Shown one piece after another: positions 44,292 to 53,244 of a stretch of DNA of 64,000 nt. This stretch comes from Ktedonobacteria bacterium brp13 (GTDB lineage: Bacteria; Chloroflexota; Ktedonobacteria; Ktedonobacterales; Ktedonobacteraceae): NCBI GenBank assembly GCA_015099395.1, contig AP024096.1, positions 4,278,001 to 4,342,000 of the forward strand, given 5' to 3'. The stretch's first letter is position 1, and every line of letters starts with the position of its first letter. The notes under the pieces were generated by a model that made no database searches, was not told where the DNA came from, and was given only the letters and a program-made list of their open reading frames with translations. Position numbers and translations under genes: made by a program.

Positions 44292-46199
44292 TTAAAGCTG
44301 CTCTAGCAGGCTGTTCAAGCGGCTAACGAAGCTAACAGGGTTCTCCAATTGCTCGCCGCTGCTCAGGACGGACTGATCAAAGAGCACGTGCGCCCAATCG
44401 GAGAAGAGCTGCTCGTTGCTTTCGTTCTTGATACGCTGAACAATTGGATGCTGGGGATTGATCTCCAGGATCGGCTTGTCCATCGGTACCTGTTGACCAG
44501 CATTCTGCAAGAGGCGCTTCAGACTGGGATCGATGCCGAACTCGTCGACGACCAGACAGGCAGGCGATGAGATCAAGCGACTCGTGGTACGTACATCCTT
44601 CACCGCTTCACCCAGAGCAGTCTTAAGGCGCGCCAACAGGTCCTTCGACTCATCGGCGTTCTTCTGCTGCTCCTCTTTCTCCTGCTCATCTTCCAGTTTA
44701 CTCAGATCGACCTCGCCTTTGGAGACCGACTGCAACTGCTTGCCCTGGTACTCCTGCAGTTCAGGTGCCACCAGATGGTCCACCGGATCGGAGAGCAAGA
44801 GGACTTCGATCCCCTTCTTCTTAAAGATCTCCAGCAGTGGGCTATCATTGGCGGCAGCATAACTATCGGCGACTATGTAGTAGATCTTATCCTGGCCCTC
44901 TTTCATGCGCCCAATATAATCTTCGAGCGAGACACTCTGTGTTTCGCCAGTCGAGGTAGTGGTACTGAAGCGCAGCAGTTTTGCGAGGGTCTCACGATTG
45001 CTGCGGTCATCAAGCACGCCCTCTTTAAGAACTCGACCAAACTCACGCCAGAAGGTTGCGTACTTCTCTGGCTCCTTGCTCGCCATATCGGTGAGCAGAC
45101 TCAGGATCTTTTTGGCTGAGTTATTGCGGATCGCGTCGATCATACGGTTCTGCTGCAAGATCTCACGTGAGACATTCAGCGGCAGATCATTGGAGTCGAT
45201 AACGCCACGCACAAAACGCAGGTAGCGCGGCATCAACTTCTCAGCGTCGTCCATAATGAAGACACGGCGTACATACAGTTTGACAGCATGATGGAACTCA
45301 CGCGTGTACAGATCGAAAGGTGCCTGAGCCGGAATGAAGAGCAACAGCGTATACTCCTGTGTTCCTTCCATGCGGCTATGCACGTAAGCAAGAGGATCAC
45401 TGTAATCGTGCGAGATATGTTTATAGAACTCGTTGTACTCTTCCTCAGTAATCTCATTACGCGGACGTGTCCAGAGAGCCGAGGCTTTATTGACCACCTC
45501 TAGCTCGTCCTTCGCCTGCTCTTCAGTCTCCTCACTATCTTCACGCTCACTCTCGCTCTTCATCACGATCGGTAGCGTAATATGATCGGAATACTTACGG
45601 ATGATCGAGCGCAACTCATAACCCGAAAGCAGATCATCTTCATCTTCACGCAGGTGCAGGATCACTTCGGTTCCACGTGGCTCACGCTCGATCGTCTCCA
45701 ACGTATATTCGCCCTGGCCCTCGGATTCCCAACGCACACCCTCGTTAGCAGGCAGTCCGGCATGGCGTGTCAAAACCGTCACATGATCAGCAACCACGAA
45801 CGACGAATAAAAACCGACACCAAACTGTCCGATCAGATTGGCATCTCGCTGCTGATCTCCGGTCAACGACTGGAAGAACTCGCGTGTTCCCGACTTCGCA
45901 ATCGTACCCAGGTGCTCAACGACCTCAACGCGGCTCATACCCACGCCGTTATCAGCGACAGTAATAGTGCGCGCCTCTTTATCATAGGCAACGCGGATCT
46001 TGAAATCTGTATCATGCTCATACAGCGTAGGATCCGAAAGCGCATCAAAACGCAGACGATCGATCGCATCTGAAGCATTCGAGATCAACTCACGCAAAAA
46101 TATCTCTTTGTTGCTATAGAGTGAGTGGATCATGAGATCTAGCAACTGTTTAACCTCAGCTTGAAAACCGAGGGTCTCTTTATGCATATCTGTTGTCAT
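44292..46199 (-). CDS. htpG: Hsp90-family molecular chaperone HtpG
   Basis: A 635-residue cytosolic ATP-dependent chaperone of normal bacterial length. The N-terminal GHKL ATPase has FLRELISNASDAIDRLRF, VADNGVGMSR, GTIAKSGTREF and GQFGVGFYSSFVVAD. The middle domain has RVFIMDDAEKLMPRYLRFVRGVIDSNDLPLNVSRE, which includes the catalytic-loop Arg. The C-terminal dimerisation domain ends QLENPVSFVSRLNSLLEQL with no eukaryotic MEEVD tail. There is a short Glu-rich charged segment near 505-530. An AGGGAGGG lies about 11 nt before the ATG at 46199. It is monocistronic. Confidence 0.98.
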   Translation of the reverse strand: MTTDMHKETLGFQAEVKQLLDLMIHSLYSNKEIFLRELISNASDAIDRLRFDALSDPTLYEHDTDFKIRVAYDKEARTITVADNGVGMSRVEVVEHLGTIAKSGTREFFQSLTGDQQRDANLIGQFGVGFYSSFVVADHVTVLTRHAGLPANEGVRWESEGQGEYTLETIEREPRGTEVILHLREDEDDLLSGYELRSIIRKYSDHITLPIVMKSESEREDSEETEEQAKDELEVVNKASALWTRPRNEITEEEYNEFYKHISHDYSDPLAYVHSRMEGTQEYTLLLFIPAQAPFDLYTREFHHAVKLYVRRVFIMDDAEKLMPRYLRFVRGVIDSNDLPLNVSREILQQNRMIDAIRNNSAKKILSLLTDMASKEPEKYATFWREFGRVLKEGVLDDRSNRETLAKLLRFSTTTSTGETQSVSLEDYIGRMKEGQDKIYYIVADSYAAANDSPLLEIFKKKGIEVLLLSDPVDHLVAPELQEYQGKQLQSVSKGEVDLSKLEDEQEKEEQQKNADESKDLLARLKTALGEAVKDVRTTSRLISSPACLVVDEFGIDPSLKRLLQNAGQQVPMDKPILEINPQHPIVQRIKNESNEQLFSDWAHVLFDQSVLSSGEQLENPVSFVSRLNSLLEQL

Positions 46200-46228
46200 A
46201 GTACAGCTATCCCTCCCTAGTGCCGTTT

Positions 46229-46258
46229 ACAATACCACGCTAGCAATCACGCAAACAA
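46229..46258 (-). promoter_or_regulatory. Candidate vegetative promoter of htpG
   Basis: On the minus strand TTGTTT (46258-46253), an 18-bp spacer and TATTGT (46234-46229), 30 bp before the ATG. No CIRCE or other heat-shock operator is visible in the upstream 300 bp. Confidence 0.45.
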
Positions 46259-46348
46259 TTTTGAGAAAAGAAGAGCGTGCATCGTGAGGTATTAACAGGG
46301 TTACCAGCTAACATTGTACCAAATTCAAACCCATTTTGAAACATGGAT

Positions 46349-46423
46349 TTACTACTGATCCGAACACTTGAGTGCAGAGCACTAGCGACGCCAGTCGCGT
46401 TGGTTTTCGGAATAAGATCTTAG
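46349..46423 (-). repeat. Dispersed palindromic repeat, copy 4
   Basis: TTACTACTGATCCGAACACTT ... GGTTTTCGGAATAAGATCTTAG in outline. One arm has changed (CCGAACAC facing GTTTTCGG), so this copy has a mismatched stem. It lies in the gap between divergent htpG and the excisionase-like gene. The rest of that 873-bp gap has no supported ORF. Confidence 0.88.
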
Positions 46424-46920
46424 TACGTAACCAATACAGCGATTATCAGCTATCATACCCAATAGCTCACAATTGCCCGATTCATAGAACTATCTCTCTA
46501 CATAAACAGTACTATAGGACTAAGTTTGTATTCTGAGCAATTATAAATTCGTACATACTGATGACATCGTTCTTTTGCAAAAGCATTGATGATCGCAAAA
46601 TATGTAACCATAGAAAGTAATATATGCTATTTTTATTTGCCGAAGAGATAAAAACAATGGTAAAGTAAAAAAGAACATTCAATCACGGTCATAGAAAAGG
46701 GTAACGCCGATAACATAAAGCAAGATGTGCAAGCATGATACACGTAACCGGTAAAAGCTGTACAGTATTTTGGCGCTTATCTCTTAAAAAATCACTCGAG
46801 GACCTTGATTACAGCAAAAGCAACAATACAAAAGATTTTTACAGATCTTTCCTAAAAGCTTCGACTTCTTGCCTATATCGCATTACCACTTGTGTACTGA
46901 TTCTCTTTACTTGCATCACA

Positions 46921-46935
46921 CATTGTAGTACAATG
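46921..46935. promoter_or_regulatory. Palindrome upstream of the excisionase-like gene
   Basis: CATTGTA-G-TACAATG is a perfect 7-bp inverted repeat 137 bp before the start at 47073. Related TTGTGTATTG words recur at about 46952 and 47000. It could be an operator; this rests on symmetry alone. Confidence 0.35.
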
Positions 46936-47072
46936 CGCATACAATGTTTTCTTGTGTATTGCTGTTACGCGGATGTTTTCTGAAATGCCGCCAATGAATT
47001 GTGTATTGTGCATGGCAACAGAGAGCATAAACAGTAAAACGGAAAACTAATTTCAAAAGGAGACAAAACACT

Positions 47073-47270
47073 ATGAGCGAGCTATTAACTGTATCTGAAG
47101 TTGCACAAATCCTTCGTGTAGATGACACTACCGTGCGCCGTTGGGTCAAACAGGGCGCGTTAGAAGCGGTCATCTTACCACACGTCAACGAGCGTCAGGC
47201 ATACCGTATCAAACGTGAGACCCTTAATCGTGTTCTGGGCGATGGTGCACTGTTAGTCGAGGCTAACTAG
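47073..47270 (+). CDS. Excisionase/MerR-like helix-turn-helix DNA-binding protein (HTH_17)
   Basis: A 65-residue protein that is one winged HTH domain: LLTVSEVAQILRVDDTTVRR, WVKQGALEAVILPHVNERQAY. It matches the excisionase-family (HTH_17) fold found both in phage excisionases and in free-standing regulators. AAAAGGAG lies 9 nt before the ATG at 47073. No integrase is adjacent, so a regulatory role is more likely than excision. A hairpin terminator follows. It is the last gene before the megasynthase cluster, 700 bp away, and could in principle control it. Confidence 0.88.
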   Translation: MSELLTVSEVAQILRVDDTTVRRWVKQGALEAVILPHVNERQAYRIKRETLNRVLGDGALLVEAN

Positions 47271-47342
47271 ATTCTTCAGTTATGCATCGATAACAGTGCA
47301 TATAATCTCACGCTTCAGCATAACAAGAAACCTGAAGTAACG

Positions 47343-47395
47343 CAAGGCAAGCACAGAGTCTGCACAGCAATGATGAACATTTTGTGCTTGCCTTG
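47343..47395 (+). terminator. Terminator after the excisionase-like gene
   Basis: A 12-bp perfect stem CAAGGCAAGCAC / GTGCTTGCCTTG with a 29-nt loop. The tail TCTCATT is only moderately T-rich. Confidence 0.65.
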
Positions 47396-47847
47396 TCTCA
47401 TTGCTAGCACTGGTTAACCAGCACTACCAGACACCTTACCTGCAGCCTATTCTGTCATCCTCTGTCATCACTCATACCACGCTCACAATACAGACCCCTT
47501 GCGCTTATATCTCAGTTATGCTGCATTTATGTCTCATTTACATCTCAATTTACAGCGCAAACGCAAGCGTGACGCGTTATAAAACGCATCTATCTTCGTT
47601 GGTATACTATAGACCTTTTCCATAAGCGCCGTTAGAGCAGTTAAGGTATAGTTCAACGTCTATCCGCTTCTTTTATATAGTGCAAAAGTCATGCTAATTG
47701 TAAGTACGTAAAGAGTCAAGAAGACCTATCCTGACCTACGAGGACACATAAAACAGCAAAAGAATAGTTAAAAAAAGGAGACACGTTGCGTATATGATGT
47801 TTCATCATATATCTCGTCACAAAACATGAGCGCACCATGGCAGACTG

Positions 47848-47876
47848 TTGACAGTGATACAAATTGAAGGTATCAT
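47848..47876 (+). promoter_or_regulatory. Promoter of the FAAL-PKS-NRPS operon
   Basis: TTGACA (47848-47853), a 17-bp spacer and TATCAT (47871-47876). The leader to the TTG start at 47974 would be about 90 nt. In the rest of the 703-bp gap 47271-47973 I see only the terminator of the previous gene and repeated ATCTCA words near 47510-47555. Confidence 0.65.
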
Positions 47877-47973
47877 CAAAACATAACACATAAATAAATA
47901 TGTGACTTTAGCCATCTTTGCTTATACACTAGCAAAATAGACTAGACGTCTTACCGGCCAGGAAATAGTAAAA

Positions 47974-50900
47974 TTGAAGACACGTATTTCGGCATCAGCT
48001 CGTGACTTTGCAACACTGGTCGATCTCCTCCGCTGGAGGAACGACCAGCAGCCGGAACAGCGCATTTACTCGTTTCTGACTGACGGAGAAAAAGAAAAAG
48101 GTGCCCTCACTTTTGCGGAGCTTGATCGTCAAGCAAGAATTATCGGCGCATCTCTTCAAGAGCGCCTTCCCCGCGGAGAAAGAGCTCTCCTAATTTATCC
48201 TTCGGGTCTCGAGTTTATAACTGCTTTTTTCGGTTGCCTGTACAGTGGCATTATCGCTGTTCCCGTCTATCCCCCTTCCACAGTTCGTTCCGACCGCACG
48301 CTCACCAAGTTTCGTGCGATCGTGCAAAATGCAGGGGTTAAGGCGGTATTGACATCGACTGCGATGTCAACCAAAGTAACGAGTCTTATTGAACAAACGC
48401 CTGAGCTGCAATCGGCCTTCTATGCTGTGACCGATGAACTACCAACCGAGCTTGGTGATCACTGGCATAGCCCCGACATCCAGCAAGATACTTTGGCGTT
48501 CCTACAATACACATCAGGTTCAACTGGCACGCCTAAGGGTGTCATGGTGACGCATGGTAACTTATTGCATAATGCGTCGGTGGTTGAACGCTACTGTGAA
48601 CACCCCTTAGAGGGTGCGCACAGCGTGATGTGGCTACCTTTGTATCACGATCTCGGCCTGATTGGTGGTGTTTTACAACCCCTTTATGCGGGCTATGAAT
48701 CTACCATTATGGCCCCCACTACGTTCCTACAACGTCCTTATCGCTGGTTACAAGCTGTCTCCAACCGGAAAGCTACAATTAGCGGTGGCCCCAACTTCGC
48801 CTTTGATCTTGCGGCCCGGAAAGTAACCGAAGAGCAGAAAGCGTCTCTTGACCTGAGCCATTGGGAGATCGTCGCCAATGGAGCGGAACCGGTTCGACCT
48901 GATACGCTACAACGTTTCGCGGATGCCTTTGCATCTTGCGGTTTCCGCCCTAACTATTTCTATCCCTGCTATGGCCTTGCGGAGGCCACTCTGGTGGTTT
49001 CGGCAGGCAAAAAAGGTATCGCCCCCAGCATCCATCCCTTTGATGGTGCTGCTCTTGAGCAAAATATCGCTCAGGTCGCAGACACCAATGAAGCGAATGC
49101 ACGGACGCTGGTGAGTATTGGACAAAGTCAGCCAGACCAGACAGTCATTATTGTTGATCCTTCTTCTTTTACGCAATGTCCGGCTGATCGTGTTGGCGAG
49201 ATCTGGGTAGCAGGTCCCAGTGTAGCAAAAGGTTACTGGCAACGTCCTGTTGAGACGAAAGAGACCTTCCAGGCATATCTATCACCCGATGATGAGGGCC
49301 CATTCCTGCGTACCGGTGACATGGGTTTTTCACACGAAAGCGAACTGTATATCACTGGTCGACTCAAAGATCTCATCATTATCCGTGGTAGTAATCACTA
49401 TCCTCAGGATATTGAGCGTACAATTGAGAGCTCGCATAAAGCGGTACGAGCCAATGGTAGCGCAGCATTCTCGGTCGATATCGCTGGTGAGGAGCGTCTG
49501 ATCGTTGTACAGGAAGTCGAGCGCACCGCCCTCTCCTCAAACCTCGCAAAGGTTGTGGCGACTATGCGCGAGGCTATTGCGGCTCAGCACGAGATCCAGG
49601 TCTATGGCATCGTTCTTATTAAGCCTGGCAGTCTGCCCAAAACCTCTAGCGGCAAAGTTCAACGCCGTGGTACAAAGGCAGCCTACCTGGAATATTTACA
49701 AGGTAAACCGTCACTGGATATTGTTCACTCGTGGCACCTGGAGCAACCGGCAATGGTGAAAAATCCTTTGCTGCCTGGCACACAGAGCGATTTTTCAACA
49801 CAAGAGAACATGACACAACCATCGCAACAACATTCAGCCGTTGAGATTCAAGCGTGGCTTACGCAGCATATCGCACAACTCCTTAAAGTACGAGCGGAGT
49901 CTATCGATGTGCACGAGTCTTTCGCCTTCTACGGCATGGATTCGGCGCAGGCGATTGCGCTCTCCGCTGAGTTAGAAGACCTCATCGAACGAGATCTGCC
50001 ACCAACATTGGCCTACGACTATCCTACGATCGCTGCACTCTCTAGCTATCTGGCTGGCGAGAAACAGCCAGAGATCAAGAGTGAACAGACAAACGAACAG
50101 CACAATTCCAGTAAGGAACCAATCGCTGTTGTTGGATTGGGCTGTCGCTTCCCGGGTGCAGAGAGTCCGGAGGCGTTCTGGAAATTGCTCAGTGAGGGGG
50201 TCGATGGGATCTCCGAGGTTCCCGCTCAGCGCTGGAATGTTGATCAATACTATGCTCAAGAGGCTGCAACGCCTGGTAAAGTGAACACTCGCTTTGGCGG
50301 TTTCCTTTCACAGGTCGATCAATTCGATCCTGCCTTCTTTGGTATCGCTCCACGCGAAGCCAACGGGATGGACCCACAGCAACGCCTCCTATTAGAGGTG
50401 GCATGGGAGACCTTTGAGCATGCAGGCATCGTACCCGAGCGCGCAGTCGGTAGTCAGACAGGTGTCTTTGTCGGCATCAGTAGTGACGAGTATTCACGGC
50501 TGGCCTTCGAAAAGCCCGAGCATATCGACGCCTACGCAGGTACTGGCAATGCGTATAGCATCGCAGCCAACCGCCTATCCTATGTCTTCGATCTACATGG
50601 TCCCAGTATGGCCCTGGATACCGCCTGCTCGTCTTCGCTCTTAGCTATTCATCAAGCCTGTCAGAGTCTGCGTAGCGGTGAATGTGAGCAAGCACTGGCT
50701 GGTGGTGTGAATATTATACTTTCACCAGACCTGACCATTGCCTTCTCACAGGCACGCATGATGGCGGCCGATGGTCATTGTAAAACCTTTGACGAGGCAG
50801 CCGATGGCTATGTACGTGGCGAAGGCTGCGGACTTGTACTCTTGAAAACCCTCTCCGCCGCTGAACGCGACGGCGATACCGTCTTCGCGGTCATTCGTGG

Positions 50901-53214
50901 CTCCGCTGTCAATCAGGACGGTCGCAGTAATGGGCTGACCGCTCCTAATGGACATGCACAGGAGGCCGTTATACGCCAGGCCTTGCGTAATGCCGATGTC
51001 AGTCCGGCACAGGTGAGCTACGTCGAGACACATGGTACCGGAACCGCATTGGGCGATCCGATCGAGGTCAACGCCCTTAAAGCGGTACTGATGCAGGGGA
51101 GTGAAGAGCAGTTCCCAGTTGTGCTGGGCGCAGTCAAGACCAATATCGGTCACTTAGAGTCCGCAGCAGGCATTGCTGGCTTTATCAAGACTGTGCTGAG
51201 TCTACACAAGGGCGAGATTCTGCCGAACCGCAACTTTAAGCGGCTCAATACGCATATCTCATTTGATGGAACAACGTTTACTATTCCAACCAGACGCCAA
51301 CCCTGGCCCGCTCAGCAGCGGATCGCCGGTGTCAGCGCCTTTGGTTTCGGTGGCACGAATGTCCATCTCATTGTAGAGGCCGCGCAGACCCAACCACCTG
51401 TCGTCAACGAGGTGGCTCGCACCGAGCATGTGTTAGCCCTCTCAGCGCGCAGCCCGGAGGCACTCAAGCATGCCGCGCAGAACTATAGCGAGTTCCTGGC
51501 AGCAAATCCTGCTGTCAGCTTCGCCGCTATCGCCGCCAGCGCGAATACCGGACGCACGCACTTCAATACACGTCTGGCCCTGAGTGCCGCGAATTCACAG
51601 CAAGCACGCGAACAACTGGATAGCTTCGCCCACGGCGACAGCGTGATCGAAGGACTCCAACACGGGCAAAAAAATAATGGGAAGCGCAAGGTCGCATTCT
51701 TGTTCAGTGGACAGGGGACGCAGTACGTTGGCATGGCGCGCCAACTCTACGAGACCGAGCCAACGTTCCGCGCCGCACTCGATCGCTGTGATCGCATTTT
51801 ACATGCGTATCTAGACCAGCCACTGCTCACTGTACTCTACAAACTTGCAACGGCGGACTCGCCACTACAAGAGACACGCTATACACAACCAGCCCTCTTC
51901 TCACTCGAATATGCGCTGGCAGAGTTATGGCGTTCGTGGGGTATTCAACCTGATATTGTGCTGGGTCATAGCATCGGCGAATATGTCGCAGCCTGCAGCG
52001 CCGGTATGTTCTCACTGGAGGATGGACTCAAGCTGATTACAGCGCGTGGCCGCCTGATGCAAGAACTACCAGAACACGGCAGCATGGTTGTTGCGTTTGC
52101 CTCACCCGCGCAGCTCGCAGATATTATTGAGCCGCATAAAGATCGTGTCTCAATTGCCGTCATCAACGGTCCACGCAACACTGTCCTCTCTGGCGATTCA
52201 CAGAGGATACAGCTCATCGTGAGCCAACTTGAAAAGGCGGGTATCGATACACATCCGATGGCGGTCTCGCATGCTTTCCATTCGCCATTGATCGAGCCAA
52301 TGCTTGCCTCGTATGAGCGCATCGCTGGCGACATCACCTATACCCCATCGCAGATCCCCCTGGTCAGTAATGTCACCGGAGAGGTTCTTGAGGTGGGAAC
52401 GATCGTTGATGCGCACTACTGGGGCACACAGACGCGCACTGCGGTCCAATTTAACGCGAGCATGCAAACACTCGCCGCACAGGGCTATAATACCTTTGTC
52501 GAAATTGGCCCACATGCAACGTTAATGAATATGGGGAAACGCTGCCTGCCGGTGGGTAGTGGCAATTGGATACCATCCCTCCATCGCGAACAGGACAACT
52601 GGTATACGCTCACACAGGCGGTCGCTACGCTCTATACATTGGGCGTCGAGATCGATTGGCATGGCTTCGAGCAGGCATATCAACACCAGCGCGTCGACTT
52701 GCCAACATACCCGTTTGAACGCCAGACATACTGGTTCCAAGAGCAGAGAACCAGCACAGAGGTCCCACCGCGGCAACAACCAGTGGCAGCAGAACCAATC
52801 AGTGCGGTAAGCACACCTGACAGCCAGCGGCATCCGCTCCTCACTACACATATGGCACTGGTTCATCCGGTACGCATGCATGTATGGGAGAGTAGCCTGG
52901 ACACACATCATCTACCCTATCTCAAGGATCATCGTATCCATGGGGCCATCGCACTCCCCATTTCGGCCTATGTCGAGATGGCACAGGCGGCCACCAGAGA
53001 GGTATTTGGTGTAGGACAACATATATTACAGGAGATAGAGCTGAAAAAGCTTCTGCTTCTCCCTGAGAAGGGAACCCAAAAAATCCAGGTTGTTCTTTCA
53101 TCCGATACCAACAACCAGACAGCATTCCAGATTTATAGCCATACTGTCGGTGCGCCAGATCAACCACCTGAACAATGGATACTGCATGCAGCAGGCAAGA
53201 TACAACAGCAATGA
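47974..53214 (+). CDS. Megasynthase 1: FAAL-ACP-KS-AT-DH(N-terminal half)
   Basis: 1746 residues. FAAL fatty acyl-AMP ligase 1-590 (YTSGSTGTPKGV near 179, YPCYGLAEATL, SSGKVQRR near 557); ACP with Ser near 657 (YGMDSAQ); KS 715-1150 with Cys885 (DTACSSS), His1020 (HGTGT) and His1060 (GHLESAAG); AT about 1255-1560 with Ser1333 (GHSIGEY) and the malonyl-type HAFH. It ends in only the first hotdog of a dehydratase (HPLL near 1620, His1653 in DHRIHGAIALP). FAAL activates a fatty acid and the module adds one malonyl unit. The start is TTG with AGGAAA upstream. The stop TGA is in frame with the next gene, so this looks like a split of one longer protein. Confidence 0.93.
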   Translation: MKTRISASARDFATLVDLLRWRNDQQPEQRIYSFLTDGEKEKGALTFAELDRQARIIGASLQERLPRGERALLIYPSGLEFITAFFGCLYSGIIAVPVYPPSTVRSDRTLTKFRAIVQNAGVKAVLTSTAMSTKVTSLIEQTPELQSAFYAVTDELPTELGDHWHSPDIQQDTLAFLQYTSGSTGTPKGVMVTHGNLLHNASVVERYCEHPLEGAHSVMWLPLYHDLGLIGGVLQPLYAGYESTIMAPTTFLQRPYRWLQAVSNRKATISGGPNFAFDLAARKVTEEQKASLDLSHWEIVANGAEPVRPDTLQRFADAFASCGFRPNYFYPCYGLAEATLVVSAGKKGIAPSIHPFDGAALEQNIAQVADTNEANARTLVSIGQSQPDQTVIIVDPSSFTQCPADRVGEIWVAGPSVAKGYWQRPVETKETFQAYLSPDDEGPFLRTGDMGFSHESELYITGRLKDLIIIRGSNHYPQDIERTIESSHKAVRANGSAAFSVDIAGEERLIVVQEVERTALSSNLAKVVATMREAIAAQHEIQVYGIVLIKPGSLPKTSSGKVQRRGTKAAYLEYLQGKPSLDIVHSWHLEQPAMVKNPLLPGTQSDFSTQENMTQPSQQHSAVEIQAWLTQHIAQLLKVRAESIDVHESFAFYGMDSAQAIALSAELEDLIERDLPPTLAYDYPTIAALSSYLAGEKQPEIKSEQTNEQHNSSKEPIAVVGLGCRFPGAESPEAFWKLLSEGVDGISEVPAQRWNVDQYYAQEAATPGKVNTRFGGFLSQVDQFDPAFFGIAPREANGMDPQQRLLLEVAWETFEHAGIVPERAVGSQTGVFVGISSDEYSRLAFEKPEHIDAYAGTGNAYSIAANRLSYVFDLHGPSMALDTACSSSLLAIHQACQSLRSGECEQALAGGVNIILSPDLTIAFSQARMMAADGHCKTFDEAADGYVRGEGCGLVLLKTLSAAERDGDTVFAVIRGSAVNQDGRSNGLTAPNGHAQEAVIRQALRNADVSPAQVSYVETHGTGTALGDPIEVNALKAVLMQGSEEQFPVVLGAVKTNIGHLESAAGIAGFIKTVLSLHKGEILPNRNFKRLNTHISFDGTTFTIPTRRQPWPAQQRIAGVSAFGFGGTNVHLIVEAAQTQPPVVNEVARTEHVLALSARSPEALKHAAQNYSEFLAANPAVSFAAIAASANTGRTHFNTRLALSAANSQQAREQLDSFAHGDSVIEGLQHGQKNNGKRKVAFLFSGQGTQYVGMARQLYETEPTFRAALDRCDRILHAYLDQPLLTVLYKLATADSPLQETRYTQPALFSLEYALAELWRSWGIQPDIVLGHSIGEYVAACSAGMFSLEDGLKLITARGRLMQELPEHGSMVVAFASPAQLADIIEPHKDRVSIAVINGPRNTVLSGDSQRIQLIVSQLEKAGIDTHPMAVSHAFHSPLIEPMLASYERIAGDITYTPSQIPLVSNVTGEVLEVGTIVDAHYWGTQTRTAVQFNASMQTLAAQGYNTFVEIGPHATLMNMGKRCLPVGSGNWIPSLHREQDNWYTLTQAVATLYTLGVEIDWHGFEQAYQHQRVDLPTYPFERQTYWFQEQRTSTEVPPRQQPVAAEPISAVSTPDSQRHPLLTTHMALVHPVRMHVWESSLDTHHLPYLKDHRIHGAIALPISAYVEMAQAATREVFGVGQHILQEIELKKLLLLPEKGTQKIQVVLSSDTNNQTAFQIYSHTVGAPDQPPEQWILHAAGKIQQQ

Positions 53215-53244
53215 GGAGCGCTTGACGCAATTCTGGAGGATATC

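Noticed and set aside
46200..46348. CIRCE heat-shock operator before htpG
   Set aside because: No TTAGCACTC-N9-GAGTGCTAA-like repeat is present, only an ordinary promoter candidate.
46735..46983. Plus-strand ORF of 82 codons between htpG and the excisionase-like gene
   Set aside because: Codon use and composition look random and there is no SD, so it was not called.
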